This document shows, piece by piece, positions 52,387 through 60,933 of a stretch of 60,933 nt of DNA (position 1 is its first letter; each line of letters begins with the position of its first letter). Both the position numbers and the translations under genes were made by a program. The DNA lies in NCBI RefSeq assembly GCF_000384655.1, contig NZ_ARQI01000113.1, positions 1-60,933 of the forward strand. The letters are read 5' to 3'. The notes under the pieces are model-generated. The model ran no database searches. It was given only the letters and a program-made list of their open reading frames with translations, and was not told the DNA's origin. This stretch comes from Brachyspira innocens ATCC 29796 (lineage in GTDB: Bacteria; Spirochaetota; Brachyspiria; Brachyspirales; Brachyspiraceae).

Positions 52387-53766
52387 TTATGAAATATTCG
52401 ATATAATTTCATTAATTTCGGTAAATAAATGAGAACCGCTTCTCAATTCATCTTTTACTTTATCTCTTCCATGTATTATGGAGGAATGATCTCTATTAAA
52501 CTCCAATCCTATCTCTGTAACTGATTTTTTTGAGTATTCGCATGATAAATATATAGCAACATGTCTTGCTTTTGCTATAAATTTAGTTCTGTCTGTACTC
52601 TCAAAAGAAGACATTTCTATACCATAATAATCTGCAACCATTTTTTTAATTTCTTTAACAGTAGCATTTTTTAATTTAGGCTTATTGGTAAAATAATCTT
52701 TAAATATGCCCATTTTCTCACACTGCTCTACGTCTGGAGTAATCTTCATCAAATCTCTAACGGATAAATATGCCCTTATAGCACCTTCTATCTTTCTTAC
52801 ATCTGTAGTAATATTTTCTGCCATATATTTCATTACTTCCTCATCTATAGAAGTATGCAAATCAAATAATTTCCTTTCTATAATAGCAAGCCTTGTTTCA
52901 TATTGAGGAGGCTCTATTGAAAGAATAAGACTTTTTTCAAATCTGTTTTTTAATCTTGATTCTATATTTCTCAATTCTTTAGGAGGCTTATCGCTGACAA
53001 ATACCATCTGTTTTGCAGCACTATCCAATGCCTGAAAAATTTCAAATAATTCCTTAGATGTTTCCTGAGCACTTTCAAGTAGCTGTAAATCATCTAATAA
53101 AAGCATATCCAATGATTTATATTTTCTTTTAAAAACTTCTGGTTTTTTATTCTGAAGAGACGATACATATTCATCTCTGAATCCGCTTCCGTCTATATAA
53201 AGCACTTTAGCATTGGGATTAGCTTCAAGATAGCTGTTTCCTATGGCCTGAAGTAAATGTGTTTTTCCTATACCTACACTTCCGTATACATAAAATGGAT
53301 TGTATTCTCTTCCGGGATTAGATGACACATACTTAGCAGCTTCAAATACATATTTGTTATTATTGCCTTGTATAAAATTATCAAATCTGAAATAATCATT
53401 TAAATTTGATTTATTATTAGAAACTTCTTTTTTTACAGTGTTAGATACTTCCACATTATTATCAGATTTTTCTGATTTCTCCTGATGTTCTTCTTCAGGA
53501 ATTAAATGCTCATTAACAAAATCTGCATCAACTCTTACATCTATATCTATATTATTTGAGCATTTATCATTAAAAAAATCTTTTATTCTTCCTAAAAAAT
53601 CTTTTTTTATATGAGTAGCCGCAAAATCTCCTGAGCATACAATAGCAGCCTTATTATCCTCTTCAACAACAAATACGCTTCCTTTAAGTAAAGCTACAGC
53701 TGTAAACTCATCATCTTCGCTAATAATATTTAAAAATTCATTCCAATACTGTTTAATATCTTCCAT
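52387..53766 (-). CDS. dnaA: Chromosomal replication initiator DnaA
   Basis: A 459-residue AAA+ initiator. Domain I is at the N-terminus (WNEFLNIIS), domain II is an acidic linker (about 90-125), domain III has Walker A GSVGIGKT (162-169), LLLDDLQLLESAQETSKELF as Walker B, and the sensor region; domain IV carries the DNA-binding signature EIGLEFNRDHSSIIHGRDKV. It binds DnaA boxes at the origin and melts DNA. Unusually there is no dnaN, recF or gyrB beside it: the neighbours are a TPR gene upstream and the chaperone genes downstream. Confidence 0.98.
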   Translation of the reverse strand: MEDIKQYWNEFLNIISEDDEFTAVALLKGSVFVVEEDNKAAIVCSGDFAATHIKKDFLGRIKDFFNDKCSNNIDIDVRVDADFVNEHLIPEEEHQEKSEKSDNNVEVSNTVKKEVSNNKSNLNDYFRFDNFIQGNNNKYVFEAAKYVSSNPGREYNPFYVYGSVGIGKTHLLQAIGNSYLEANPNAKVLYIDGSGFRDEYVSSLQNKKPEVFKRKYKSLDMLLLDDLQLLESAQETSKELFEIFQALDSAAKQMVFVSDKPPKELRNIESRLKNRFEKSLILSIEPPQYETRLAIIERKLFDLHTSIDEEVMKYMAENITTDVRKIEGAIRAYLSVRDLMKITPDVEQCEKMGIFKDYFTNKPKLKNATVKEIKKMVADYYGIEMSSFESTDRTKFIAKARHVAIYLSCEYSKKSVTEIGLEFNRDHSSIIHGRDKVKDELRSGSHLFTEINEIISNIS

Positions 53767-54090
53767 AATTCAACTATCTTTATAACTTATTCTAACAATT
53801 TTATCATCGGTATTTATTGGCGAAAGTATAGAAGTTTCATTTTTATGATAATTTTACATATTATACATAATATTATTTTTAATTTTATACAATAAAATTA
53901 CTCTTATAATGAAATGATTTTATTTTTTCAAATTATATATTTTAATGAATGTATCATCATATAAAATACATATAATCTGTCAAAATACAGTTCTTTAATA
54001 AAGTAGGCAGCTAGTGTATAAAAAACTTCACATGTGAATATATAAAAAATTATTTTCTTGATGAATTATAATTGTTTAGCTATATAAATA
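53767..54090. other. Upstream region of dnaA, weak origin candidate
   Basis: These 324 AT-rich bases hold three near matches to the DnaA box TTATNCACA: TTATACATA (53861), TTATACAAT (53885) and AGTGTATAA (54013, reverse strand). A palindrome TTCACATGTGAA lies at 54027-54038. Position beside dnaA and AT richness fit an origin, but such matches arise easily at this base composition. Confidence 0.25.
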
Positions 54091-56832
54091 CTACTCAAGA
54101 AGTTTTTTCTGTATATATTCAATCTCTTTAAGTATATTTTTTCTAGCCTCTGCATCCTTTCCCCATACGGCCTTGCTTAATGCAGTTTCATAATTACTCA
54201 AAGCCTCTTTAAGAAGAGTATTAGTGTTCTTATCAATATATTTTTCTGCTCTTGTTTTATAAATCTTTCCTAGAAGTTCATATCCGCTGTAATCATCTGG
54301 AAGCAATGCTAAATAATTTAATGCATAATTTTCTGCATTGATATCATCTTTAAAATTATTCAAATATACCAAAGAAGCCCTATAATTTGCCGCAGCATAA
54401 TTTTTATTTATTTTTACTATATTCTGATAATTACTTAATGCCTCTCTAGTATTTCCTATAAGCTCATTAATATAAGCCTTTTGATAAATATAATTAATAT
54501 TACTCTTATCTAAAGCTATTGCATTATTAATAGATTTCATAGCATTACTATAATCACCAATATCAGTATAAAGTTTTGAAGAAGCATAAAGTCCGTCTTT
54601 AGCATTGGTATTTTTATTAAGCATCTCATCAATAGATGAAGATGTATAATTATCTAAATGAACAGCAGTTTCAGCTATATAAATTGGGTTTACATCTAAA
54701 TATTTTGAAGCCCTATCATAACATTTCATAGAATAAGAATACAAATAAGCCTTATTATATTCTCTTCCAAGTAATAGATCCTTTCCTCCATATACATTAA
54801 TATATTCTGTTATTTTATTTATTATATTAAATCCTTCTATGTTATATTCTCTTATATAGCTTTCAGCAAGTCTTATTCTATTTTCTATATATGCAGGAGC
54901 AATTCTTAAAATTTCATTCATAGTAGAAGATAAAGAAACATAAGCATTTATATTATCATAAGAACCTATAGAAGTTAAATATGAATTAACATCCATTTCA
55001 TTTTTCACGGCTAAAGCATCATAATTACTTCTGTTTCTTCTAATAGCCAAAGCTACAGTTTTGGAAGCATCTTCATACTGTTTATTTTCATAGAGATAAG
55101 CGGCATAAAGTCCGTAAGTTACAGATTCTATTTTTTTGATATAAGCTACATCATAATTTTTATTTCTCAAGTCAGATATATATGCCAAAGCCTCATCAAA
55201 TTGATTAAACCTTATAAACTCGTATATTCTATCAGTAACCAAATTTAAATTTAATTTTAATTCCTCTTCCCAATATTCTGTTGCCTTTATATCTATAATA
55301 TCTCTTTCTTTTTGATAAAGCGATGTATCATTATTTGAAGCTCTTATTTCTAATAATTTTCTTAATAATAATACATTGTTTACACTGATTATATTAGCAT
55401 TAAAACCCTCTTTTAATATGTCTATAGCCTTATCTATAGAACCTAGTTTATAATAAGCATCGGCAATATACCCTATTCTAATCTGTTCTTCAGTACCATA
55501 AAATCTGTACATAGATAATAACTGCATCATATCTACATAATAATTTTTCTGTTTTAATTGCTCTGCCTTATCAAGTATCATATTATAATCTATATTCTTT
55601 AATAGTTCATCAGCAATATTTTTGTAAGTTGTAGTTTCAGATAATAGATTTTTTGCCTCAGTATATCTTTTTTTTCTTATTAAACTTTTACTGTATTCTA
55701 TTTTATTTTCATCAGATATGTTATAAAAATTAATTATTTGAGATATGATATTATCAGGATAGTAAGTATATCCTATATCATAAAGCATAGAAGCAAATGT
55801 TTCATAAAGTCTAGGCTTATTATAACAATATTCAAGTCCTGTTTCTAATATTTTTATAGCCTCTGTTTCATTATTTTCATATAAAGATATTTGAGCTAAA
55901 ATGGCATAAGCCTCATCAAAATCTTTTTCTGACAATATTAATTTTGATAGTATAGATTTTGCCCTCTGATAATCCTTAATTTCAAAATATGTTTTACCCA
56001 AAGCAACATCTATTTCTGGATAATTTGCAGAATATGAAGAGATATTATTTAATATTAAAAGAGCATTAGTATAATTTTTAGCCTGAATCTGTTTATCCCA
56101 TAAATAAAGCTCTTTTTTTACTATGGCATTTGATATCTTACTCTGTATTCTAATTTTATCTTCTTCATTTGAATATTTAGCACTTTTATAATTATTAACA
56201 GCATCATCATATCTGTTATTTAATAAATTTATATCTCCAAGTCCCTCATTTCCATAAGACTGACCATCTTTAAGAGAGCTTTGAAAACATGAATTTGCAC
56301 TTTTTATGTCGCCGTTTTTTAAGGCAGAATTACCAGCTAAAAAAAGCCAATAAGGATTATTTGTTGCCTTATATGCAGTAAGATAAGTTATTACAGTCTG
56401 TTCATATTCATTTATAGTATCAAAAAAATTCCCTGCCAAACTATAGACTTTATCAGTATCATTTGTGTTTATATATAAAGATAAAAGTTTTGTAAAATCT
56501 AAAGCGGCATAATGTAAATCTGAACGTCTGAAATATGATAATCCTCTTATATAATATAGCTTATAATAATTTGTATAATTAGCTTCTAATTTATTGCAAA
56601 GTTCAATGGCTTCAAAAAATTTTCCTTCCATAGCTAAATTTTCAGCCGTTTCTAACTCTTTATTAATAATATTATCATTACTAATATAAATATTATTAGT
56701 AGGTGCTTTTATATCATCTAAAGAAATATTAACGTTTCTGTCTTCCATAACAAAATGATATTGTAAAATATCTCTGGAATATGCCGAAATATATAATGTA
56801 AAAATTATAAGCAGTATATTTTTTAATTTCAT
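54091..56832 (-). CDS. Large exported TPR repeat protein
   Basis: A 913-residue protein with an N-terminal signal sequence (MKLKNILLIIFTLYISAYS). Most of the rest is tetratricopeptide repeats or related helical hairpins, for example AENLAMEGKFFEAIELCNKLEA, SKLYTDIGDYSNAMKSINNAIALD and YKTRAEKYIDKNTNTLLKEALSNYETALSKA. It is likely a periplasmic scaffold; no enzymatic domain is seen. AAGGA precedes the ATG. It lies upstream of dnaA on the same strand with the 324-base gap between them, and is divergent from the glycosyltransferase gene. Confidence 0.85.
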   Translation of the reverse strand: MKLKNILLIIFTLYISAYSRDILQYHFVMEDRNVNISLDDIKAPTNNIYISNDNIINKELETAENLAMEGKFFEAIELCNKLEANYTNYYKLYYIRGLSYFRRSDLHYAALDFTKLLSLYINTNDTDKVYSLAGNFFDTINEYEQTVITYLTAYKATNNPYWLFLAGNSALKNGDIKSANSCFQSSLKDGQSYGNEGLGDINLLNNRYDDAVNNYKSAKYSNEEDKIRIQSKISNAIVKKELYLWDKQIQAKNYTNALLILNNISSYSANYPEIDVALGKTYFEIKDYQRAKSILSKLILSEKDFDEAYAILAQISLYENNETEAIKILETGLEYCYNKPRLYETFASMLYDIGYTYYPDNIISQIINFYNISDENKIEYSKSLIRKKRYTEAKNLLSETTTYKNIADELLKNIDYNMILDKAEQLKQKNYYVDMMQLLSMYRFYGTEEQIRIGYIADAYYKLGSIDKAIDILKEGFNANIISVNNVLLLRKLLEIRASNNDTSLYQKERDIIDIKATEYWEEELKLNLNLVTDRIYEFIRFNQFDEALAYISDLRNKNYDVAYIKKIESVTYGLYAAYLYENKQYEDASKTVALAIRRNRSNYDALAVKNEMDVNSYLTSIGSYDNINAYVSLSSTMNEILRIAPAYIENRIRLAESYIREYNIEGFNIINKITEYINVYGGKDLLLGREYNKAYLYSYSMKCYDRASKYLDVNPIYIAETAVHLDNYTSSSIDEMLNKNTNAKDGLYASSKLYTDIGDYSNAMKSINNAIALDKSNINYIYQKAYINELIGNTREALSNYQNIVKINKNYAAANYRASLVYLNNFKDDINAENYALNYLALLPDDYSGYELLGKIYKTRAEKYIDKNTNTLLKEALSNYETALSKAVWGKDAEARKNILKEIEYIQKKLLE

Positions 56833-56900
56833 AACAAGTCCTTATTTACTATTTTTAGTATCGGAATAGAACTTGGAATATTTTAATTAAGCGGGTAAGA

Positions 56901-58001
56901 ATGAAAGAGATAGTTATATTAATATCGAATGCAGGAAATACAAAAGATAAATCAAATCAGTTTATGCTAAATATGATAGAGCACTTTTATAAATCTGGAA
57001 TAAGAATAACTGTATTTTCAAAATCATTCTCAAAAAACTTTCCAGCATACATAGCAAGAAAACATTTATCTTCATTATTATTTATTAAGTCTGCATTATT
57101 TGCAAAATCTGCTAAAGATATAGCAAATATATCAGAAAATGCTGACGCTATTATAGCTATGGACTTCCCTATGAATATAATCGCTTCTATGACAAAAAAT
57201 ATATTCATAAAAAAGAGATTAAATAAAATGCCTGTTATAGTATGGTATGCACTTAATTTTCAGAATCATTTATATTTTCAAGAGAAAAAAGATAATAAAA
57301 CTAAATTAACAGAAAAAAGACTTATAAAACTGGATTATGAGCATACTTTAAATATGGATATAATTATATGCGGAAGCAGTAAAATAAAAGAAAGATTATT
57401 GTATCTTCATAAGGATATAAAAAATATAGAAGTGATACAGCCATATTTTTCTCCATATATTTTTATAAATAAGAGTAAAGATAAAGATAAATCAATAGTA
57501 ATATTTTATGATAAAGAAGACACTATATTTAAATGTACTGCTGCATATGCTCAGTATTTAAAAGAAACTGAAAATATATACCGATTAAAAATAATAGGAT
57601 ACGATAAAGAATTAAAAGAAAATATAAATAAATTATCTATAGGACAGTATGTTGATTTTATAGATGAAGATAATAATGCATACATAGCAGAGATTATCTC
57701 AAATTCAAATGCTATTATAATACATAATACAAAAGATTCTTTTTATACTCAATTAATGGCAGCTTGGCATTATAAAACACTTCCTATAATAGATGAAAAA
57801 AGCTCTTCAGCTGAAATAGCATTAGATGAAAAAAATGCATTGATATATAATTCTAAAAATCCTATATCGATAATATCAAAAATAAAAAAAATGTCAGAAA
57901 ATAAAAAAACATATGAAATGTTTATGAGCTCTATTAATGAATCAGAAAATACTAATAAAATACTGGAATTTATAAACGGTTTTTCTCAGGTCAGCATATG
58001 A
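56901..58001 (+). CDS. Putative GT-B glycosyltransferase
   Basis: A 366-residue soluble protein with features of the GT4-like group: an N-terminal Rossmann half (MKEIVILISNAGNTKDKSNQFMLNMIEHFYKSGIRITVFSK), a central IICGSSKIKERLLYLHKDIKNIEVIQPYFSPYIF segment as at the start of GT-B C-terminal domains, and ADDs such as YRLKIIGYDKELKENINKL and VDFIDEDNNAYIAEIISNSNAIIIHNTKDSFYTQLMAAWHYKTLPIIDEKSSSAEIA with the family's E-containing nucleotide-binding loop. The donor and acceptor are unknown. The stop overlaps the next start in ATGA, so the two genes are coupled. Confidence 0.72.
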   Translation: MKEIVILISNAGNTKDKSNQFMLNMIEHFYKSGIRITVFSKSFSKNFPAYIARKHLSSLLFIKSALFAKSAKDIANISENADAIIAMDFPMNIIASMTKNIFIKKRLNKMPVIVWYALNFQNHLYFQEKKDNKTKLTEKRLIKLDYEHTLNMDIIICGSSKIKERLLYLHKDIKNIEVIQPYFSPYIFINKSKDKDKSIVIFYDKEDTIFKCTAAYAQYLKETENIYRLKIIGYDKELKENINKLSIGQYVDFIDEDNNAYIAEIISNSNAIIIHNTKDSFYTQLMAAWHYKTLPIIDEKSSSAEIALDEKNALIYNSKNPISIISKIKKMSENKKTYEMFMSSINESENTNKILEFINGFSQVSI

Positions 58002-58303
58002 ATAAATGGTATTTAAGAAAAATTAATAATAAACACGAACTTTACTGTATTGATGACAGCTTTGATGATGAAGCTCCTATTTTAGTACTTATAAATATTT
58101 TAAAAGACAAATATAAAAACATCATATTTAAAGATGAAGAGTCTAATATTATGGGAGGAGAATACAGAAAAAAAGTAATGATTGATAATATAGAGTTAAA
58201 CATATACGAGGAATTATCATCTTTGACATTAAGCTCTGATGATAAAAGAGCAAATGATATAATACTAGAAATATCTAATTTATTAAATGCGGAAATTATA
58301 TAA
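57998..58303 (+). CDS. Small protein of unknown function coupled to the glycosyltransferase
   Basis: A 101-residue soluble protein (MNKWYLRKINNKHELYCIDD onward) with predicted strands followed by a C-terminal helix (DDKRANDIILEISNLLNAEII). No family recognised. It begins in the ATGA overlap with the glycosyltransferase gene and ends 1 nt before the convergent patatin stop. Coupling suggests an accessory role with the glycosyltransferase; this is inference. Confidence 0.7.
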   Translation: MNKWYLRKINNKHELYCIDDSFDDEAPILVLINILKDKYKNIIFKDEESNIMGGEYRKKVMIDNIELNIYEELSSLTLSSDDKRANDIILEISNLLNAEII

Positions 58304-58304
58304 C

Positions 58305-59204
58305 TTATTTATCATTATCATTTATTCTTAAATTATCAATAGCATTATTCAATTCTCTTTTTAATTTTTTTCTGTTTATCTCATTTCTTATTTCATCTTG
58401 ATACATTTTATTGCTGTTTTCTATGCTTTCTAATTGAGTATTTCCCATTTTAAAAACCTGCTTCAATATATTTTTAGCATCTTTATAACCCTCTTCAAGA
58501 CGCATTCTAGCTCCTTCAAGAGAAAAATCCATAGCACCAGTGAAAAAATCACCTATATCATTACTAGGTACTATTTCATATACTTTGCAATGAGAAGATT
58601 TTTCTATAGCAGCATCTTTATACAAATTAATAACTATTATCTCATCGCAGTTTTCATCATAAAGAGGTCTTAAAGGAAGATTATTTCCATTTAATATTTC
58701 AACTCCGCCGTCAACATAATCAGTTCCATTTATATTCTGTCTTCCGAATAATAAAGGTATAGCACTTGTTGCCATCATTATTTCTTTTATCTCCTGATGA
58801 GTTTTTCCGTTTAGCTTAAAATATTCTACGTCTATTTTTTTTAAGTTTACAGCAGCTGCATATATGGGATACTGATAATTCACAATAATATCAATATTCA
58901 AATACTTATCTATTATCTCTATAAGTCCTTCCCTACTAAATATTCCATTAGAAGATATAAAAGAATTATTTTTATCAATTTTCTTTTTTGATAATATTTT
59001 ATCTTCTATTTCATTAGTCCAAATATATTCAGCTATCTCATAATTATTCTGTGCTATTAAGCATGCATTAAGAACGCCTACCGAAGTTCCAGCAATGGCT
59101 TTAATCATATTATCAACTTCATATTCTTTTAAAGCCTTCCAAACTCCTATCTGATAGCTTCCAAGTCCGCCGCCGCCGCCTAATACTAAACCTAGTTTTT
59201 TCAT
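58305..59204 (-). CDS. Patatin-like phospholipase
   Basis: A 299-residue patatin-family lipid acyl hydrolase. The oxyanion loop is GGGGGLGSYQIG (about 9-20), the nucleophile elbow is AGTSVGVLNA (GTSVG with Ser41) and the catalytic Asp lies in DGG (YVDGGVEI, about residue 167), so the Ser-Asp dyad is intact. A helical C-terminal part ends in basic residues (RKKLKRELNNAIDNLR). No signal peptide is present, so it probably acts in the cytoplasm or is an effector-like lipase. GGAG lies about 13 nt before the ATG. It follows the 496-residue TPR gene by 26 nt. Confidence 0.93.
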   Translation of the reverse strand: MKKLGLVLGGGGGLGSYQIGVWKALKEYEVDNMIKAIAGTSVGVLNACLIAQNNYEIAEYIWTNEIEDKILSKKKIDKNNSFISSNGIFSREGLIEIIDKYLNIDIIVNYQYPIYAAAVNLKKIDVEYFKLNGKTHQEIKEIMMATSAIPLLFGRQNINGTDYVDGGVEILNGNNLPLRPLYDENCDEIIVINLYKDAAIEKSSHCKVYEIVPSNDIGDFFTGAMDFSLEGARMRLEEGYKDAKNILKQVFKMGNTQLESIENSNKMYQDEIRNEINRKKLKRELNNAIDNLRINDNDK

Positions 59205-59230
59205 AAATAATTTATAACTCCTAAATACTA

Positions 59231-60721
59231 TTAAATCTTACTTAAATATACTCCCCAAAAATCATTCATAAACTCTAAATAATCTTTTTTATTTTTATCT
59301 GCCGCTTTCTCTATCTTCTTATCCATTCTTTCTTTATATAATTTTATTTTTTTATACTGATCCTCTAATTTCTGCTTATATCTGTATATATCTTTATTTG
59401 ATGAGCAATAATCAAAATATTTATTTAAGTATTTCATTGTATTTTCATAATCTCTTTTTATCAAATATATTTTAGCAGTCTCTTTGTAGCATAAAGGTTT
59501 TTCATAATATTGAATCTCTTTTATAAGTATTTTATACATGCACTCTATTCTTATATTATGTGCTTCTTTATTGTCTTTTTCTTTGCTTAATATAATATCA
59601 CATTCTTTTACAGCTTTTTTATATTTTTTTTCAGAGAAATATTTTTTTGCCAATTCTACTCTTGCCTCTATACTTACAAAATTATTTTTGCTTGGAAGAT
59701 TTGTTTTTTTGGATATCATTTTTAATTCATTCATTATCAGTATTATAATATCATAATTTGTTATCTCTGTATTATAATCAAAATTTGATATATTAATGCC
59801 GTATTCATTTATTAAATTAAGTTTGATACTAGATATATCATTATTTCCCAAATTAAGTATTGATGTTATTATATAGCTTTCTTCTTTAGATAGACTATCT
59901 AATTTTTTTATACCGCTTAATATAGGTATAACATAATTAGGAAGATATATATTGTATTTAATATTATAAAAAATTTTATCTATAAAATTAGGCTTATCAA
60001 TCAATTTAGTATATATATCTATTACTTTTATTTTTCCATCAGCGTTTATATTAAAATCCATTAGTATAGATTTTATCATGTAAATATGCTCTTTGGTAAT
60101 AGAGTTTTCATTACTGTAGCATATTTTTGAAAATAGATCATTACTTAAACATATAATCTTTTCAATATTATCCATATCATTATATTTAATATTATCAAAT
60201 TCAAGTATATTAGCCGAAGCCTTAAACTCTAAAAGCTGAACCTTTTTTTCAAGCGAATCTATTCTATTGGACTCTTGATTTATTTTATTAAGTATATAGT
60301 TAAAAGACTCTCTTATATTATTGCATATAGTTACAAGTTCTTTTTCAATATTTTGTTCTATATTATTTAATTTATTATTTATATATATGAGTCCTTCATA
60401 AGTTATTTTATTTTGTTCAGCTAAACACTCTATCATTTTTATTGAAGCATCTTTTACTAATATATAATTATAATCTATCTCACCTCTTACCTTTCTATTT
60501 TGTCCTGTTATGGAATTAAATATATTTTTGAAAAAACCTTGTTTTGATAAAAATTCAGTTCTTGACTTTCCAGCACTTAAAGCGGATACTGCTTCTATGG
60601 TTAATTCTGTAAGTTTAGTAGAGTTATGCTCATATTCTTTTATATTATTAAGTATATATTCTTGTATTATTGTTTTATCTTTATCATTAATCTCATTTTC
60701 ATAAGGTATAGCTAAATTCAT
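59231..60721 (-). CDS. Coiled-coil/TPR protein of unknown function
   Basis: A 496-residue soluble protein. Residues about 100-175 are predicted coiled coil (KLNNIEQNIEKELVTICNNIRESFNYILNKINQESNRIDSLEKKVQLLEF). The C-terminal 130 residues contain TPR-like repeats (VELAKKYFSEKKYKKAVKECDIILSKEKDNKEAHNI, YKETAKIYLIKRDYENTMKYLNKYF). GGAG precedes the ATG. It is upstream of the patatin gene on the same strand, 26 nt away, so both are probably co-transcribed. The partner and role are unknown. Confidence 0.75.
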   Translation of the reverse strand: MNLAIPYENEINDKDKTIIQEYILNNIKEYEHNSTKLTELTIEAVSALSAGKSRTEFLSKQGFFKNIFNSITGQNRKVRGEIDYNYILVKDASIKMIECLAEQNKITYEGLIYINNKLNNIEQNIEKELVTICNNIRESFNYILNKINQESNRIDSLEKKVQLLEFKASANILEFDNIKYNDMDNIEKIICLSNDLFSKICYSNENSITKEHIYMIKSILMDFNINADGKIKVIDIYTKLIDKPNFIDKIFYNIKYNIYLPNYVIPILSGIKKLDSLSKEESYIITSILNLGNNDISSIKLNLINEYGINISNFDYNTEITNYDIIILIMNELKMISKKTNLPSKNNFVSIEARVELAKKYFSEKKYKKAVKECDIILSKEKDNKEAHNIRIECMYKILIKEIQYYEKPLCYKETAKIYLIKRDYENTMKYLNKYFDYCSSNKDIYRYKQKLEDQYKKIKLYKERMDKKIEKAADKNKKDYLEFMNDFWGVYLSKI

Positions 60722-60829
60722 GATAACTCCAATAGATATAATAAATATAAAATGAATATATGTATATTATACAATCTATTGATTTTTTTAACAATTATGT
60801 TATTATATAAATAGTAACAGTTTTGAGTA

Positions 60830-60933
<104 letters not shown>

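Overview
The window is a very AT-rich bacterial chromosome segment (roughly a quarter G+C, judged by eye) with dense coding and many exported lipoproteins and TPR proteins. Gene content fits a spirochaete, most probably the genus Brachyspira: BspA-type (DUF285) repeats, a CheX, a TlyC/CorC-like protein, spirochaete-type lipoboxes and M23/TPR envelope proteins. This assignment is inference from protein character; no database was searched.

Layout. (1) 1-2230: an accessory-looking edge with the start of an unidentified gene, a DUF2806 protein and an HTH replication-type protein. (2) 2413-6093, minus strand: uvrC, mnmH and a hemolysin III family membrane protein. (3) 6508-11014: a DUF3089 lipoprotein, a large protein joining DUF285 repeats to a DUF4132 C-terminus, and a small lipoprotein. 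(4) 11191-13246: ricT-like PSP1 protein and trpS, with a strong terminator. (5) 13618-20091, minus strand: a cheX, amidase, CorC-like, CapA-like and JAMM-DinG helicase gene string. (6) 20417-25199: a possible uracil-DNA-glycosylase-like gene behind a pentanucleotide repeat, and dnaE. (7) 25634-32069: an S55 peptidase/beta-propeller pair facing a bifunctional-nuclease, transglutaminase-TPR and exported-protein operon. (8) 32441-35360, minus: tRNA-Cys, a PASTA penicillin-binding protein and a PfkB sugar kinase. (9) 35640-42658, plus: TPR protein, two M23 peptidases flanking a propeller protein, a glycosyltransferase and uvrB. (10) 43157-51827, minus: the grpE-dnaK-dnaJ chaperone region with extra genes between dnaK and dnaJ. 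(11) 52387-60721: dnaA, a large TPR protein, a glycosyltransferase, a patatin and a coiled-coil/TPR protein. The window ends inside a (CAAT)n tract that starts right behind an ATG.

The most notable signals outside ordinary genes are: the terminal CAAT tract, a classic contingency-locus arrangement; a family of dispersed intergenic elements with a GC-rich structured core, found in four places and always between convergent genes, one copy bounded by perfect 16-bp inverted repeats; a (ATAAT)7 tract abutting a TTGACA box; and genes such as uvrB whose TATAAT box lies only 7 nt before the ATG, predicting leaderless transcripts. No CRISPR array, rRNA operon or transposase gene was seen.

Functional themes are DNA repair and replication (UvrB, UvrC, DnaE, DnaA, JAMM-DinG), protein folding (GrpE, DnaK, two J proteins), and envelope construction (PBP, M23 peptidases, amidase, CapA-like protein, S55 peptidase, glycosyltransferases).
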